This document shows positions 1-9,019 of a stretch of DNA of 64,000 nt, piece after piece. The notes under the pieces are model-generated. The model saw nothing but the letters and a program-made list of their open reading frames with translations, was not told where the DNA came from and searched no databases. Each line of letters starts with the position of its first letter. Position 1 is the stretch's first letter. Made by a program: the position numbers and the translations under genes. Source of the DNA: Planctomycetaceae bacterium (GTDB taxonomy: Bacteria; Planctomycetota; Phycisphaerae; Sedimentisphaerales; UBA12454); assembly GCA_021371795.1 (NCBI GenBank), contig JAJFVK010000021.1:1-64000 (forward strand), given 5' to 3'.

Positions 1-190
1 TCTTGTGCTTTGGCCGCATAAAACGCTCCGTATTTTGCAAGGTAATTGATAAATACAAGTATTATCCTGAATTTAGCGCGAGTATTTTATTTTGCAAGTC
101 CTTATTTGTAAAAATGTTAAATTATTTTTCAGGGACGACTAGAATAATACCATACCGTAATAGTGGATATGTTTATTGGAAGGTAACAGA

Positions 191-223
191 AAAAACAAAA
201 AATAAACAGACACAAAAAGTCTG
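191..223 (-). terminator. Probable intrinsic terminator after the aldo/keto reductase gene
   Basis: Read on the minus strand, a short stem (CAGAC pairing with GTCTG, 7-nt loop) at 207-223 is followed by a T-rich tail, the A-rich run at 191-206 on the plus strand. It lies about 30 bp past the stop of the gene ending at 254. The stem is only 5 bp, so this is a weak call. I see no convincing gene in the remainder of 1-253; the one open frame there has no ribosome binding site and no recognisable product. Confidence 0.4.
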
Positions 224-253
224 CTAATATTGTAAGTCGTGAAATGACAAAGA

Positions 254-1231
254 CTAATTCTTTAGAATATTGTCTATTTGAGTCAATTGCTTTTTGGTGA
301 ATTGCAGATTATCGAGAGCGTTGACGTTTTCGACGATTTGCTCCGGCCTGCTTGCGCCTATCAGTGCAGACGTAACGCGATTGTCTCGCAATACCCACGC
401 AAGAGCCATCTGTGCAAGACTCTGACCTCTTTGCTGCGCAATCTTTTTTAATTCTGCAACTTTTTTGATAATGTCCTTTGTAACCTGTTCGGCTTTTAAA
501 AAGCCGGATGGCTTTGCGGCACGTGAATTTTTGGGTATGCCTTTCAAATATTTATCCGTAAGCAGCCCCTGCGCGAGCGGACAAAAAGCGATGCAGCCAA
601 TACCTTCCTTTTCAAGCACATCAAGCAAACCGTCTTCGACCCATCTGTTGAGCATTGAATATTTTGGCTGATGAATCAGACAGCGATTATTTAGACGTTT
701 GAGTATTTTAGACGCTTCCAAAGTCTGCTTGGGATTATACGAGGAAATACCGGCATATAAAGCCTTTCCGCTGCGAACAGCCTGGTCGAGAGCGGCCATT
801 GTTTCTTCCAGCGGAGTATCGGCATCGAAACGATGCGAATAAAAAATATCGACGTAATCAATGCCCATTCGTTTTAGGGACTGGTCGAGACTTGCCAGCA
901 GATATTTCCGTGAACCGCCGTCGCCGTAAGGACCATCCCACATTCGATAGCCTGCTTTTGATGATATAATCAATTCATCGCGATGGCAGGCCAAATCTGA
1001 TTTGAGGATTTTACCGAAAGTTTCCTCTGCTGAACCGGCAGGCGGGCCGTAATTATTCGCAAGGTCGAAATGCGTAATGCCCAAATCGAAAGCGGTTTTA
1101 ATCATCGCCCTGCAATTGCGCATTTCATCGATTGCACCGAAATTATGCCACAACCCAAGCGATATAGCCGGAAGCGTAATCCCGCTTCGGCCGCAGCGAC
1201 TATATATCATTTTAGCGTATCTATTTGTCAT
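254..1231 (-). CDS. Aldo/keto reductase (YghZ / L-glyceraldehyde 3-phosphate reductase-like)
   Basis: A 325-residue cytosolic NAD(P)H-dependent oxidoreductase with a TIM-barrel fold, normal length for the family. The expected catalytic tetrad is visible: Asp56 and Tyr61 in FDLANNYG, Lys92 in SSKAG, and His133 in FYSHRFD. The early loop GYRMWDGPYGDGGSRKYL resembles the YghZ/Gpr branch, which reduces L-glyceraldehyde 3-phosphate and methylglyoxal-type aldehydes. The substrate here is inferred. The ATG overlaps the stop of the upstream PIN-TRAM gene (ATGA, 1228-1231), so the two are almost certainly co-transcribed and translationally coupled, although no functional link between them is obvious. 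Confidence 0.88.
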   Translation of the reverse strand: MTNRYAKMIYSRCGRSGITLPAISLGLWHNFGAIDEMRNCRAMIKTAFDLGITHFDLANNYGPPAGSAEETFGKILKSDLACHRDELIISSKAGYRMWDGPYGDGGSRKYLLASLDQSLKRMGIDYVDIFYSHRFDADTPLEETMAALDQAVRSGKALYAGISSYNPKQTLEASKILKRLNNRCLIHQPKYSMLNRWVEDGLLDVLEKEGIGCIAFCPLAQGLLTDKYLKGIPKNSRAAKPSGFLKAEQVTKDIIKKVAELKKIAQQRGQSLAQMALAWVLRDNRVTSALIGASRPEQIVENVNALDNLQFTKKQLTQIDNILKN

Positions 1232-2346
1232 GAATTGTACGGCTTTTTATTTCTGTAATTCTGTCTGTCGTCTTTGCCATCGTCATCATTTTGTCCGTTG
1301 GTAGGACGGTCATATCGACCGAAAATCATTCTGCCGGCCGAGGTCTGAAGCGCACTGGTAACAACAATTACCACCTTTTCGCCAATTTTGTTTCTGCCCT
1401 CTTCGACAACAACCATTGTGCCGTCATCAAGATAGCCAATGCCCTGCTGCGATTCTTCGCCGGCCTTGATGATTCTAACCTGCATCGTTTCGCCCGGCAA
1501 AACAACCGTTTTCAATGCGTTCGTCAAATCGTTGATATTTATGACATCAACCTGGCGGACTTGCGCGACTTTGCTCAAATTGTAGTCGTTTGTAACAAGT
1601 TTGCCGTCGCAGTTCTTCGTAAAAGCGACAAGCTTCTGGTCAACCGCTGCGTGCTCATCAACGCCCGGCGGCGGTGTATCGTCCACCTTTATCTCTATCG
1701 TAGGAGTCTCCTGCAATTTGTGGAGCACATCCAGACCTCTTCGGCCGCGAGTTCTTTTCAGTTTGTCCGCTGAATCGGCAACAAGCTGCAATTCGTTCAG
1801 AATAAAACGCGGAATCACAAGCGGAGCGTCAAATAACTTCGTCTGGCAAATATCCGCAATTCGGCCGTCAATAATTACCGAAGTGTCAAGAACCAATGGC
1901 CGAACACCTTTTGTCTGACGTGAAAATTCAACGTAAGGAATGATAAAACGAACCTCGTCCTTTGTTCGCATTATGAAACTGATCACAAAATAACAGATGC
2001 AAATTCCCATCATCCATTTTGTAAGCTTCATATTGCTGCCTTCAAGGCCAAGCCGGAAGACCTCGTTAATCATATCCAAAACGAGTGTCAAAGCCCAACT
2101 GAAGAAAATACCTACAATCAATCCGAAGAAAACGCCTGCCAGCGCACTCAATGAACGCTTGGGCAAAAGCCAGTCTATGAATAAAACTATAATCGCAAGA
2201 ACCAAACCGCCGATAAACACAATCCATATCTGCGTCTGCGTAAGGCTCGCGGCTTCTTCAGGATTCTCAACCTGACTTGTGATACTTAAAAACAACGCGG
2301 CAAAGATAACAATGATAAAAATAGCTCTAATAAAGTGCAATAACAT
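1228..2346 (-). CDS. Membrane-anchored PIN-TRAM domain protein (YacL-like)
   Basis: A 372-residue protein with four hydrophobic segments at about residues 5-21, 39-60, 68-91 and 110-127, then a PIN nuclease-like domain and a C-terminal TRAM domain. The PIN domain begins at about residue 150 (PLVLDTSVIIDGRIADI, with acidic Asp154 and Asp160). The TRAM domain (about 285-350) is recognised by GETMQVRIIKAGEE and the GIGYLDDGTMVVVEEG stretch. This is the architecture of Bacillus YacL-type proteins, putative membrane-bound RNases whose substrate is unknown. The start is supported by an AGGGAG Shine-Dalgarno about 8 nt upstream on the minus strand. It is the first gene of a two-gene unit with the aldo/keto reductase. 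Confidence 0.87.
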   Translation of the reverse strand: MLLHFIRAIFIIVIFAALFLSITSQVENPEEAASLTQTQIWIVFIGGLVLAIIVLFIDWLLPKRSLSALAGVFFGLIVGIFFSWALTLVLDMINEVFRLGLEGSNMKLTKWMMGICICYFVISFIMRTKDEVRFIIPYVEFSRQTKGVRPLVLDTSVIIDGRIADICQTKLFDAPLVIPRFILNELQLVADSADKLKRTRGRRGLDVLHKLQETPTIEIKVDDTPPPGVDEHAAVDQKLVAFTKNCDGKLVTNDYNLSKVAQVRQVDVININDLTNALKTVVLPGETMQVRIIKAGEESQQGIGYLDDGTMVVVEEGRNKIGEKVVIVVTSALQTSAGRMIFGRYDRPTNGQNDDDGKDDRQNYRNKKPYNS

Positions 2347-2489
2347 ATAAATTACTCCCTAAAAAATTATGAATAGATTTTTAACGCTATTTCAAAGAGC
2401 AGATGAAAAACTTACACTAATATAAAATTTAACGCCTGACATATATTAAATTAATATACTTATAATATCGGCTAAATATTTATTAATAT

Positions 2490-3446
2490 CTACTTTTTCA
2501 GTTTAATATGGCAAATGACCGCCAGTGCCCATAAAACACTATTTTTATCGGCCACTTTGGTCTCATATCTCTCGTTTATAGGTATCAGATGTACGCCCCT
2601 GTTGTCATTTCTTACCAGTTTACATGTTACGCCTATCGCGCCGGATAACCGCACCACCGCAGGCAACCCTTCGGCTGCGGCAACCGACGGACTGACGATA
2701 ACCACATCGCCATCGTTAATGCGAGGCGACATACTGTCGCCGTCAACCTGCAACGCAAAACTATCCGGAAAAAGCCTGTGTATCGGCGGACAATTCACAA
2801 ATTGCACCACCTCGTCGTCGCCGTCAACGGTTTGTACCAAATTCGCCTGCGACTTGTTTAAAGCCTGTATAACCGCTCTGGTCTGCGAATCCACAGCAAC
2901 ATCGGCAGACACAGAACTTACAATAGAAGCATTAAGATGTTTTTTCACCAACTGCTCAATTTGCGTTTCAACAATTTTTGAATCCGTGCCAATCGCCTGT
3001 CCCCAGTCAGCAGGAACGCCGGCAGCCGTTCTGCCCAAAACCGGAATCCGGCCGTCAGACACCTTTGTATCCATACCAGCCGATACATTAGATTCAAATA
3101 TTGACTTCTCTTCCAGAAGATTTAGAAACGCCGAAATCGCTTCAACAGCTTGCGGCTGTCGGCCAATAATCTTTTGAGCCTTTTCAAGAATTTTATTATC
3201 AGGAGATAAAACCGCAACAGACATCTGCGAACTTTCACCTGTCAAAAGCCAATTCAAATCTACATTGGCGATCTGGGAGATTTTCACAAGAACCGGCACA
3301 GGCGGAACCCTGTCATTTTCGTAATAACTGTATGTAGAAGGACTTATGCAGAGAAGTTTCGCGAATTTGCTCCTGCCTCTTTCGCCGGCAAACTTAATTC
3401 GCACCTCTATGATGCGTTTTATAATGTTTTTTTCTAATTCATCCAT
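2490..3446 (-). CDS. CI/LexA-like repressor: XRE helix-turn-helix plus S24 peptidase domain
   Basis: A 318-residue transcriptional repressor from the chosen ATG at 3446; an in-frame upstream extension would read through the operator DNA and is rejected. Residues 25-68 form an XRE-type helix-turn-helix (SKFAKLLCISPSTYSYYEN). The C-terminal S24 domain carries the serine-lysine dyad: Ser238 in VDGDSMSPRINDGD and Lys276 in VTCKLVRN. A candidate self-cleavage Ala-Gly lies at 142-143 (GRTAAGVPADW). The Ser-to-Lys distance (38 residues) is typical of LexA/CI, but the Ala-Gly to Ser distance (about 95) is much longer than in LexA (about 35), because of an extra linker at roughly 150-215. RecA-stimulated cleavage is inferred. 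Two matching operators lie just upstream, suggesting autorepression. Confidence 0.82.
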   Translation of the reverse strand: MDELEKNIIKRIIEVRIKFAGERGRSKFAKLLCISPSTYSYYENDRVPPVPVLVKISQIANVDLNWLLTGESSQMSVAVLSPDNKILEKAQKIIGRQPQAVEAISAFLNLLEEKSIFESNVSAGMDTKVSDGRIPVLGRTAAGVPADWGQAIGTDSKIVETQIEQLVKKHLNASIVSSVSADVAVDSQTRAVIQALNKSQANLVQTVDGDDEVVQFVNCPPIHRLFPDSFALQVDGDSMSPRINDGDVVIVSPSVAAAEGLPAVVRLSGAIGVTCKLVRNDNRGVHLIPINERYETKVADKNSVLWALAVICHIKLKK

Positions 3447-3452
3447 AAAAAT

Positions 3453-3498
3453 ATTCGCAAATGCGAATTTTCCTCTTGTATTATACGTAAACGCGAAT
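3453..3498. promoter_or_regulatory. Paired operator sites upstream of the S24 repressor
   Basis: Site 1 at 3453-3468 is an inverted repeat, ATTCGCAAATGCGAAT, with 7-bp arms around a 2-bp centre. Site 2 at 3483-3498 (ATACGTAAACGCGAAT) keeps the GCGAAT half perfectly and a degenerate left half. The sites begin exactly 30 bp apart, close to three helical turns, and start only 7 bp before the repressor ATG. This placement fits cooperative autorepression. The same intergenic stretch also serves the divergent small gene at 3568, which may therefore be co-controlled. Confidence 0.6.
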
Positions 3499-3567
3499 AA
3501 AATCCACAAAATCACGTACTAAGTGTGGAAATGTATCACAAAAATGAAATTTAGTCAAGGAATGGCT

Positions 3568-3744
3568 ATGGAACGTGTGAACAAAAACAACAAGACTGCA
3601 AAAGTTACACGACGGCCGAGGACACCGCAAACGGACACATCACACAAGCAACGTCTTCAGAATTACGCAAAGCAAATGGTAACACTGCTGGCATTGCAGC
3701 AGGCAGTTATGCGAAATCTCACAAAAGAAATCGACGATAGCTAA
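3568..3744 (+). CDS. Small basic protein divergent from the repressor
   Basis: A 58-residue open frame from the ATG at 3568, chosen because an AAGGA Shine-Dalgarno at 3557-3561 lies 6 nt upstream; ATGs at 3544 and 3565 and a GTG at 3523 in or near this frame are less well placed. The product is rich in Lys, Arg, Asn, Thr and Gln (MERVNKNNKTAKVTRRPR at the N-terminus), with a possible helix near the C-terminus (YAKQMVTLLALQQAVM). I do not recognise a family. Its position back-to-back with an S24 repressor, across the paired operators, makes it a candidate target of that repressor. Confidence 0.45.
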   Translation: MERVNKNNKTAKVTRRPRTPQTDTSHKQRLQNYAKQMVTLLALQQAVMRNLTKEIDDS

Positions 3745-3863
3745 TCCTCATTTAAAATCGCTGTTGTGGAGCAGGAAGATTCAGAAATTTTATTGACACA
3801 ACCGGTAGTTTTCATACAATAGACTTCAAGTGATGATGGGGGCAATGATATTTGGAGCTTTTT

Positions 3864-6095
3864 ATGGAAGAGAGTGAAAGTCCAAAACAACAGGCAGTAT
3901 CCGTCGAAACGGCTGTCAAACATATTCAAATGCTTATCGACGGGAAAAAATATAACAAAGCCGGCGAGCTGTTAAAAATCCAAATCCAAAGAAATCCAAA
4001 CCAAAAAGAATTAGTAAAACTATACTCCGACTTCAGACGTCAATATATCAAAGACAAAATTCAAAAATTACAGCAAGAAGCTGATGTGTACCTTCGAAGC
4101 GGCCAAGAAGATAAAGCACAAAAAATATTTCGCGAAATATACCGATTAGACCCGACCCGAACAGAACTCAAAGACGCTTTCAGAAAGACACGCGGTGAAA
4201 TAGCAAAAGACTACAACAAAAGAGTTTTTAAAACAGAAATGGTCGGCCTTTTTACACAAATACTAATTTTCATATTCATTGCCGGGCTGTGCGCAATCGG
4301 TTTGAAATTATACGACAACAACAGACATCTAAAACAAAGTGAACAATATATCTTTTCGCTAAACTTTGACCAGGCACGGCAGGAATTAGACAAATGCAGC
4401 AGATTCTTTTGCCCGCGAAAAAACGAAGTACTTCAAAAACTTCAGGTTGCTGTGGACAACCTTATCGCAAAGGCATATCAGCAAATCGAGTCAAAAAATT
4501 TCAACCTGGCAAGAGAATACCTCGATCTGGCCCTGCGAGGAACAAAAGACCAAACCAAAATCAAAGAAGCGATAGCAGTATATCAACAGCAGGAGGTCCT
4601 GTGGAACGAGGAACTCGCAAGGCAGGAACAACTGCTGAAGGCAGAACAGCAACGGCAGGAAGAACAGAAAATATTAGCAGAAAAAGCTATCGCGGCTAAA
4701 ACTGAATTTGAAAAAAATCTTAACGAAGCAATTCGAAACGACGCTGAAATTGAAGCCGGTGAGATTATAGAGGCCGCCAAAGCCAAAGGCAAAAACGCTG
4801 AAAAATTATACCTGAACAGCAAGTTCGAATCGGCGCAAAAACAATGGCTTCTCGCAACCAACGACTGCAAAAAAGCAACACTGACAGCGGCGGCCATAAT
4901 TGAAAAGAAAAAAGAAACGCTGGCGTTTAAAATCAAATGCTATGATATCAGCGAAAAAGGCGCAAAGATAAACGCCCCCGCCGAGGCAAACGAAATATGG
5001 CTACAGGCCGCGGCAATTTTTAACGACGCAGAAACACAATTCAAAGAACGCAAATTCGTGCAGGCATCGCAGTTATGGCAGCAGGCGGCGGATAAGTACA
5101 GCGAGGCAATCGAATTTACAAAGCAAACCCCAAGTTACACCAAGGCACTAATGTTCGCGAATAAATGGAAAATTCTCAAGCCCGGACTTACGGAAGAAAA
5201 TATTCGCAATTTCTTCGGCGAACCAAAATATATTCAGGCCGATTCTGAAAAACGCGTCTGGTATTATGGAACCGCACCGGAAATCTTCAAAAATTCACAG
5301 GGCAGCTATGAATGGTCTATGCCGACAAACGGATATATTTGTTTTGCGGCCGTTAGTATGCGGATTCTTGTCGACAGAACCAACGACTATTATCAAAAAC
5401 AGACGTCCGAGGAATACAGAATTCATTCAAGAATTATATCTGACCTGAACAGCCAAATTGCTGAAGAAAACCGGCTATACGACTCACGCATAAAAATCAC
5501 AACGGTTACGCATCCGAGAAGAGGCCGTTATCCAGGATTGAGACAGCAGCCGAACAACGATTATTATAACGAAACCCAAAAGCATACAGAGAATATCAAA
5601 GGTCTGAACAATGCTCTCGAAACTGAAAAACAAAGGCATCAGGCAAAATTAATTAAACTTAAACATGACTGCGATGTTAAAAATTATGAACTGGCAAACG
5701 GACTGACGCCAAGAGAACCAAAATATTTCGCGGCAGAATGGCAAATGCCTGACGTCGATAACCTGAAATGCTTTATGCTGCCTGAATCTAAAATTGAAAA
5801 GCCGGCGATAAAGCCGGGATTCAAATGGCAGATTCCGGCCAAATGGCGCTCTTTGAAACTGAACATAAGCGAAGGAGACATCCGCGAAGTTTTGGGCGAA
5901 CCTGATAATAAACGTGAAGAAAACGGCACATTGATTTATCGTTACGGCGAATTAGCAGATTACGGAATAGTAAAACTTGAAAAATGTTCGGACTCCATTG
6001 TCCGGGTAAAATCATGGCAAGAACCGCTCTGGGTACACGTTACGCTGCAACTTACTGAAAAAGCAAACGAAACAAATACTGACAACACCCTGTAA
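3864..6095 (+). CDS. Large membrane protein: TPR-like repeats, one TM helix, two BamE/SmpA-like motifs
   Basis: A 743-residue protein of unrecognised family. The ATG at 3864 is chosen over a TTG at 3852 because GGAG at 3854-3857 sits 6 nt upstream. Residues 1-120 look like tetratricopeptide helices (KYNKAGELLKIQIQRNPNQK), followed by one transmembrane helix at about 125-148, so most of the protein probably lies outside the inner membrane. A Gln/Glu/Lys-rich coiled coil spans roughly 240-300. Two stretches, at about 433-465 (LKPGLTEENIRNFFGEPKYI) and 658-690 (LKLNISEGDIREVLGEPDNK), resemble the SmpA/OmlA (BamE) core motif in which a Gly-Glu-Pro turn follows a short helix. A role in envelope assembly is inference only. 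Confidence 0.75.
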   Translation: MEESESPKQQAVSVETAVKHIQMLIDGKKYNKAGELLKIQIQRNPNQKELVKLYSDFRRQYIKDKIQKLQQEADVYLRSGQEDKAQKIFREIYRLDPTRTELKDAFRKTRGEIAKDYNKRVFKTEMVGLFTQILIFIFIAGLCAIGLKLYDNNRHLKQSEQYIFSLNFDQARQELDKCSRFFCPRKNEVLQKLQVAVDNLIAKAYQQIESKNFNLAREYLDLALRGTKDQTKIKEAIAVYQQQEVLWNEELARQEQLLKAEQQRQEEQKILAEKAIAAKTEFEKNLNEAIRNDAEIEAGEIIEAAKAKGKNAEKLYLNSKFESAQKQWLLATNDCKKATLTAAAIIEKKKETLAFKIKCYDISEKGAKINAPAEANEIWLQAAAIFNDAETQFKERKFVQASQLWQQAADKYSEAIEFTKQTPSYTKALMFANKWKILKPGLTEENIRNFFGEPKYIQADSEKRVWYYGTAPEIFKNSQGSYEWSMPTNGYICFAAVSMRILVDRTNDYYQKQTSEEYRIHSRIISDLNSQIAEENRLYDSRIKITTVTHPRRGRYPGLRQQPNNDYYNETQKHTENIKGLNNALETEKQRHQAKLIKLKHDCDVKNYELANGLTPREPKYFAAEWQMPDVDNLKCFMLPESKIEKPAIKPGFKWQIPAKWRSLKLNISEGDIREVLGEPDNKREENGTLIYRYGELADYGIVKLEKCSDSIVRVKSWQEPLWVHVTLQLTEKANETNTDNTL

Positions 6096-6124
6096 ACAAC
6101 AGGTACGGGAGCTAAATATTATTT

Positions 6125-7507
6125 TCAGCCTTTTTTAATTTGCGGTTTGGGTAAATCTTTTAAAATATCGAGCGATTTATTTAACGTTTCCTCCGGCAAA
6201 TCATAATCGGAAAGTCTGCCTTCCATATACGCGCCGTAGCCGCTTAAATCCATCAGGCCGTGGCCACTGTAACTAAACAAAATAACTTTTTCCAGCCCTT
6301 CTTCGCGTGCTTTTATCGCTTCGTCAATCGTCGCGGCTATCGCGTGACTCGTCTCCGGAGCGCAAATAAAGCCTTCGGTCTTTGCCCAAGTAATCGCGGA
6401 TTCATAACACTTTAACTGATGGTATGCCCGCGGCGCAATCAGCCCATCCACAATAGCCTGGCAAACGAGCGGAGACATCCCGTGATACCGCAAACCGCCG
6501 GCGTGAATCGCTTCCGGAACGAAAGCGTGGCCGAGTGTGTGCATCGCCAAAAGCGGAGTCATACAGGCTGTGTCGCCATGGTCGTACGCAAATTTTCCGC
6601 GTGTCATCGTCGGACAGGCTTTGGGCTCAACAGGAATAATCTCAATTTTCGCACCGTTAATCTTGTCGGCGACAAACGGAAACGCCAAGCCTGCGAAATT
6701 ACTTCCACCGCCTGCGCAGCCAATAACAACATCCGGTTTTTTTATGCCAATACTCTGCAACTGCTTTTTCGCCTCCAGGCCGATGATTGTCTGGTGCAGC
6801 ATAACGTGATTTAATACGCTGCCCAAAGAATATCGCGTTTGGCCGGTTTTGTCGCGGACAGCATCTTCGACAGCTTCTGAAATCGCAATGCCCAGTGAGC
6901 CGGGAGTGTTCGGCATTTCCTTCAAAATCTTGCGGCCAAATTCCGTGTCATTGCTCGGACTTGCAATGCAATTTCCGCCCCAAACCTGCATCATTAATTT
7001 GCGAAACGGCTTCTGGTCGAAACTGATTCGTACCATATAAATCTTGCACTCAAGGCCGAACTGATTGCAGGCATACGCAAGGGCTGAACCCCATTGGCCT
7101 GCGCCGGTTTCAGTTGTGATTTTCTTTATGCCGAAAACTTTATTGTAATAAGCCTGCGGAACAGCGGTGTTTGGTTTGTGGCTGCCGGCAGGACTTGTAC
7201 TTTCATCCTTGTAATATATTTTTGCCGGCGTTTTGAGGAATTTTTCTAATCGCCTTGCCCTTCTTAAAGGTGCAGGCCGCCATTGATACAAAATATCCAG
7301 CACTTCGGATGGTATGTCTATCCAACGCTGCGTACTGACTTCCTGCTCGATGATGTTCATCGGAAAAACCGGCGCGAGCATATCGGGCGTTATCGGTTTA
7401 CCATTCGGACCCAGCGGCGGCTGAACAGGATTTGGCAAATCTGCGGCGATATTATACCACTGCTTGGGTATGTCCTTTTCGCTTAATTGAATCTTTATGT
7501 CTTCCAT
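6125..7507 (-). CDS. trpB: TrpB2-type tryptophan synthase beta subunit
   Basis: A 460-residue PLP enzyme condensing indole (or a related nucleophile) with serine to form tryptophan. The start at 7507 is chosen for the CGGAG Shine-Dalgarno just upstream; a longer frame adds nine residues without one. The PLP lysine is Lys111 in GSHKPN and the phosphate-binding loop is [14 protein letters not shown]. The length and N-terminal [21 protein letters not shown] are typical of the TrpB2 group, which is longer than canonical TrpB and often not linked to trpA. No trpA is present here. It lies 31 bp downstream of uxaC on the same strand, an unexpected partner. Confidence 0.88.
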   Translation of the reverse strand: MEDIKIQLSEKDIPKQWYNIAADLPNPVQPPLGPNGKPITPDMLAPVFPMNIIEQEVSTQRWIDIPSEVLDILYQWRPAPLRRARRLEKFLKTPAKIYYKDESTSPAGSHKPNTAVPQAYYNKVFGIKKITTETGAGQWGSALAYACNQFGLECKIYMVRISFDQKPFRKLMMQVWGGNCIASPSNDTEFGRKILKEMPNTPGSLGIAISEAVEDAVRDKTGQTRYSLGSVLNHVMLHQTIIGLEAKKQLQSIGIKKPDVVIGCAGGGSNFAGLAFPFVADKINGAKIEIIPVEPKACPTMTRGKFAYDHGDTACMTPLLAMHTLGHAFVPEAIHAGGLRYHGMSPLVCQAIVDGLIAPRAYHQLKCYESAITWAKTEGFICAPETSHAIAATIDEAIKAREEGLEKVILFSYSGHGLMDLSGYGAYMEGRLSDYDLPEETLNKSLDILKDLPKPQIKKG

Positions 7508-7538
7508 CGCGTTCTCCGAAAATAAAGGAAACAAATTA

Positions 7539-8948
7539 TTACAATTTCATACCGAAATAATTTTTCGCGTTGTTGAAACAAATATTCTCAACCATTTGGC
7601 CAAGCAGCGTCATATCATTTGGAATCAAGCCGAGTTTCACATCGTTGCCGAGCATATTACATAAAATCCTGCGGAAATATTCGTGCCGCGGATACGACAG
7701 AAAACTTCGCGAATCAGTCAGCATACCAACAAACCTGCTCAACAGGCCAAGATTCGATAACGCGGTCATCTGCTTTTCCATGCCGTCCTTCTGGTCGAGG
7801 AACCACCAGCCGGAACCGAGCTGCATCTTGCCCGCGACAGAACCATCCTGATAACAACCTATTATAGTCCCAAGCAATTCGTTATCACGAGGATTCAAAT
7901 TATACAGAATAGTTTTGGCGAGTTTATTCTGCGAATCAAGGCGGTCGAGCAGTTTTACCAGCGGCCTGCCGATTTCAAAATCGCCAATCGAATCAAAACC
8001 GGTGTCCGGGCCGAGTAACTTGAACAATCTTGTATTGTTATTTCTCAACGCTCCGAAGTGGAACTGCTGAACCCAGCCTTTTTCGGCGTCCATAATCGCA
8101 AATTCATACAGCATAGCCGATTTGAATTTCAGGATTTCATCGGCGTTAATTTTTTTGCCGCAGCGAATCTTTTCAAATATTTTTTTGATTTCACTTTCTG
8201 TGTAATCTTCGGCGTAAGCTGTTTCCAAGCCGTGGTCGCTTAATCGGCAATTATTCTCGTGGAAGAAACTGTGGCGTTTGCGAATCGCAGCGAGATAACT
8301 ATCGAAATCTTCAATTTCTATATCGGCCGCGGCTGAAAGTTTATCTATCCACTCGTTCATTGCAATCGTATTTTCCGCAGCCATTCCTTTGTCGGGACGC
8401 CATGCGGGATATACCTTTATCTCGAAGCCGTCGGTCGCGATTTTTCTGTGATGTCGCAAATCGTCAATCGGGTCGTCGGTTGTACAAACGAGTTTTACGT
8501 TCATTTGCCGCATTACGCCGCGGGTGCTGAACTTCGGCTGTTTCAACAACTCCGAGCACTGGTCGTAAATATCTTTTGCCGTCGCAGGAGAAAGAAGCTG
8601 TGTGACGCCGAACGGTTTTTTAAGTTCCATGTGCGTCCAGTGATAGAGCGGATTGCGCAGGCAATGTGGAACGGTTTGAGCCCAGGCCTGGAATTTTTCC
8701 CAATCGGATGCACTGCCGGTGCAGAAACGTTCTTCGACGCCATTGGTTCGCATCGCACGCCATTTGTAATGGTCGCCGGAGAGCCAGATTTGCGCGAGGT
8801 TCTCGAATTTTGCATCGTTTGCTACGAGATGAACCGGCAAATGGCAATGATAATCGTAAATCGGGCATTTTGCAGCGTGGTCGTGATAGAGGCGTTTGGC
8901 AGTTTCGGTTTCCAACAGAAAATCTTCGTGGATAAAATCAGAAGACAT
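7539..8948 (-). CDS. uxaC: Glucuronate isomerase (uronate isomerase)
   Basis: A 469-residue enzyme, almost exactly the length of E. coli UxaC (470). It converts D-glucuronate to D-fructuronate and D-galacturonate to D-tagaturonate, the first step of hexuronate catabolism. It is a member of the amidohydrolase superfamily; the metal-binding His-x-His appears at His34 and His36 in YDYHCHLP. Other family hallmarks include WRPDKGM, the [19 protein letters not shown] stretch and [18 protein letters not shown] near the C-terminus. It suggests breakdown of pectin- or glucuronan-type polysaccharides. It probably heads a unit with trpB2 downstream. Confidence 0.93.
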   Translation of the reverse strand: MSSDFIHEDFLLETETAKRLYHDHAAKCPIYDYHCHLPVHLVANDAKFENLAQIWLSGDHYKWRAMRTNGVEERFCTGSASDWEKFQAWAQTVPHCLRNPLYHWTHMELKKPFGVTQLLSPATAKDIYDQCSELLKQPKFSTRGVMRQMNVKLVCTTDDPIDDLRHHRKIATDGFEIKVYPAWRPDKGMAAENTIAMNEWIDKLSAAADIEIEDFDSYLAAIRKRHSFFHENNCRLSDHGLETAYAEDYTESEIKKIFEKIRCGKKINADEILKFKSAMLYEFAIMDAEKGWVQQFHFGALRNNNTRLFKLLGPDTGFDSIGDFEIGRPLVKLLDRLDSQNKLAKTILYNLNPRDNELLGTIIGCYQDGSVAGKMQLGSGWWFLDQKDGMEKQMTALSNLGLLSRFVGMLTDSRSFLSYPRHEYFRRILCNMLGNDVKLGLIPNDMTLLGQMVENICFNNAKNYFGMKL

Positions 8949-8975
8949 AATTTAATCCTTCGAAATAATTACATA

Positions 8976-9003
8976 AAAAAAACCCCCTGCACAGGTCAGG
9001 GGG
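8976..9003 (-). terminator. Intrinsic terminator of metK
   Basis: On the minus strand a 6-bp G+C-rich stem (CCCCTG at 8985-8990 pairing with CAGGGG at 8998-9003, 7-nt loop) is followed by eight T residues (A run 8976-8983). It lies just beyond the metK stop at 9020. Confidence 0.8.
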
Positions 9004-9019
9004 CTAACTATCATTCGAA

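Noticed and set aside
3-227. 74-residue open frame at the left edge
   Set aside because: No ribosome binding site, no recognisable motif, and it overlaps a terminator-like structure of the neighbouring gene.
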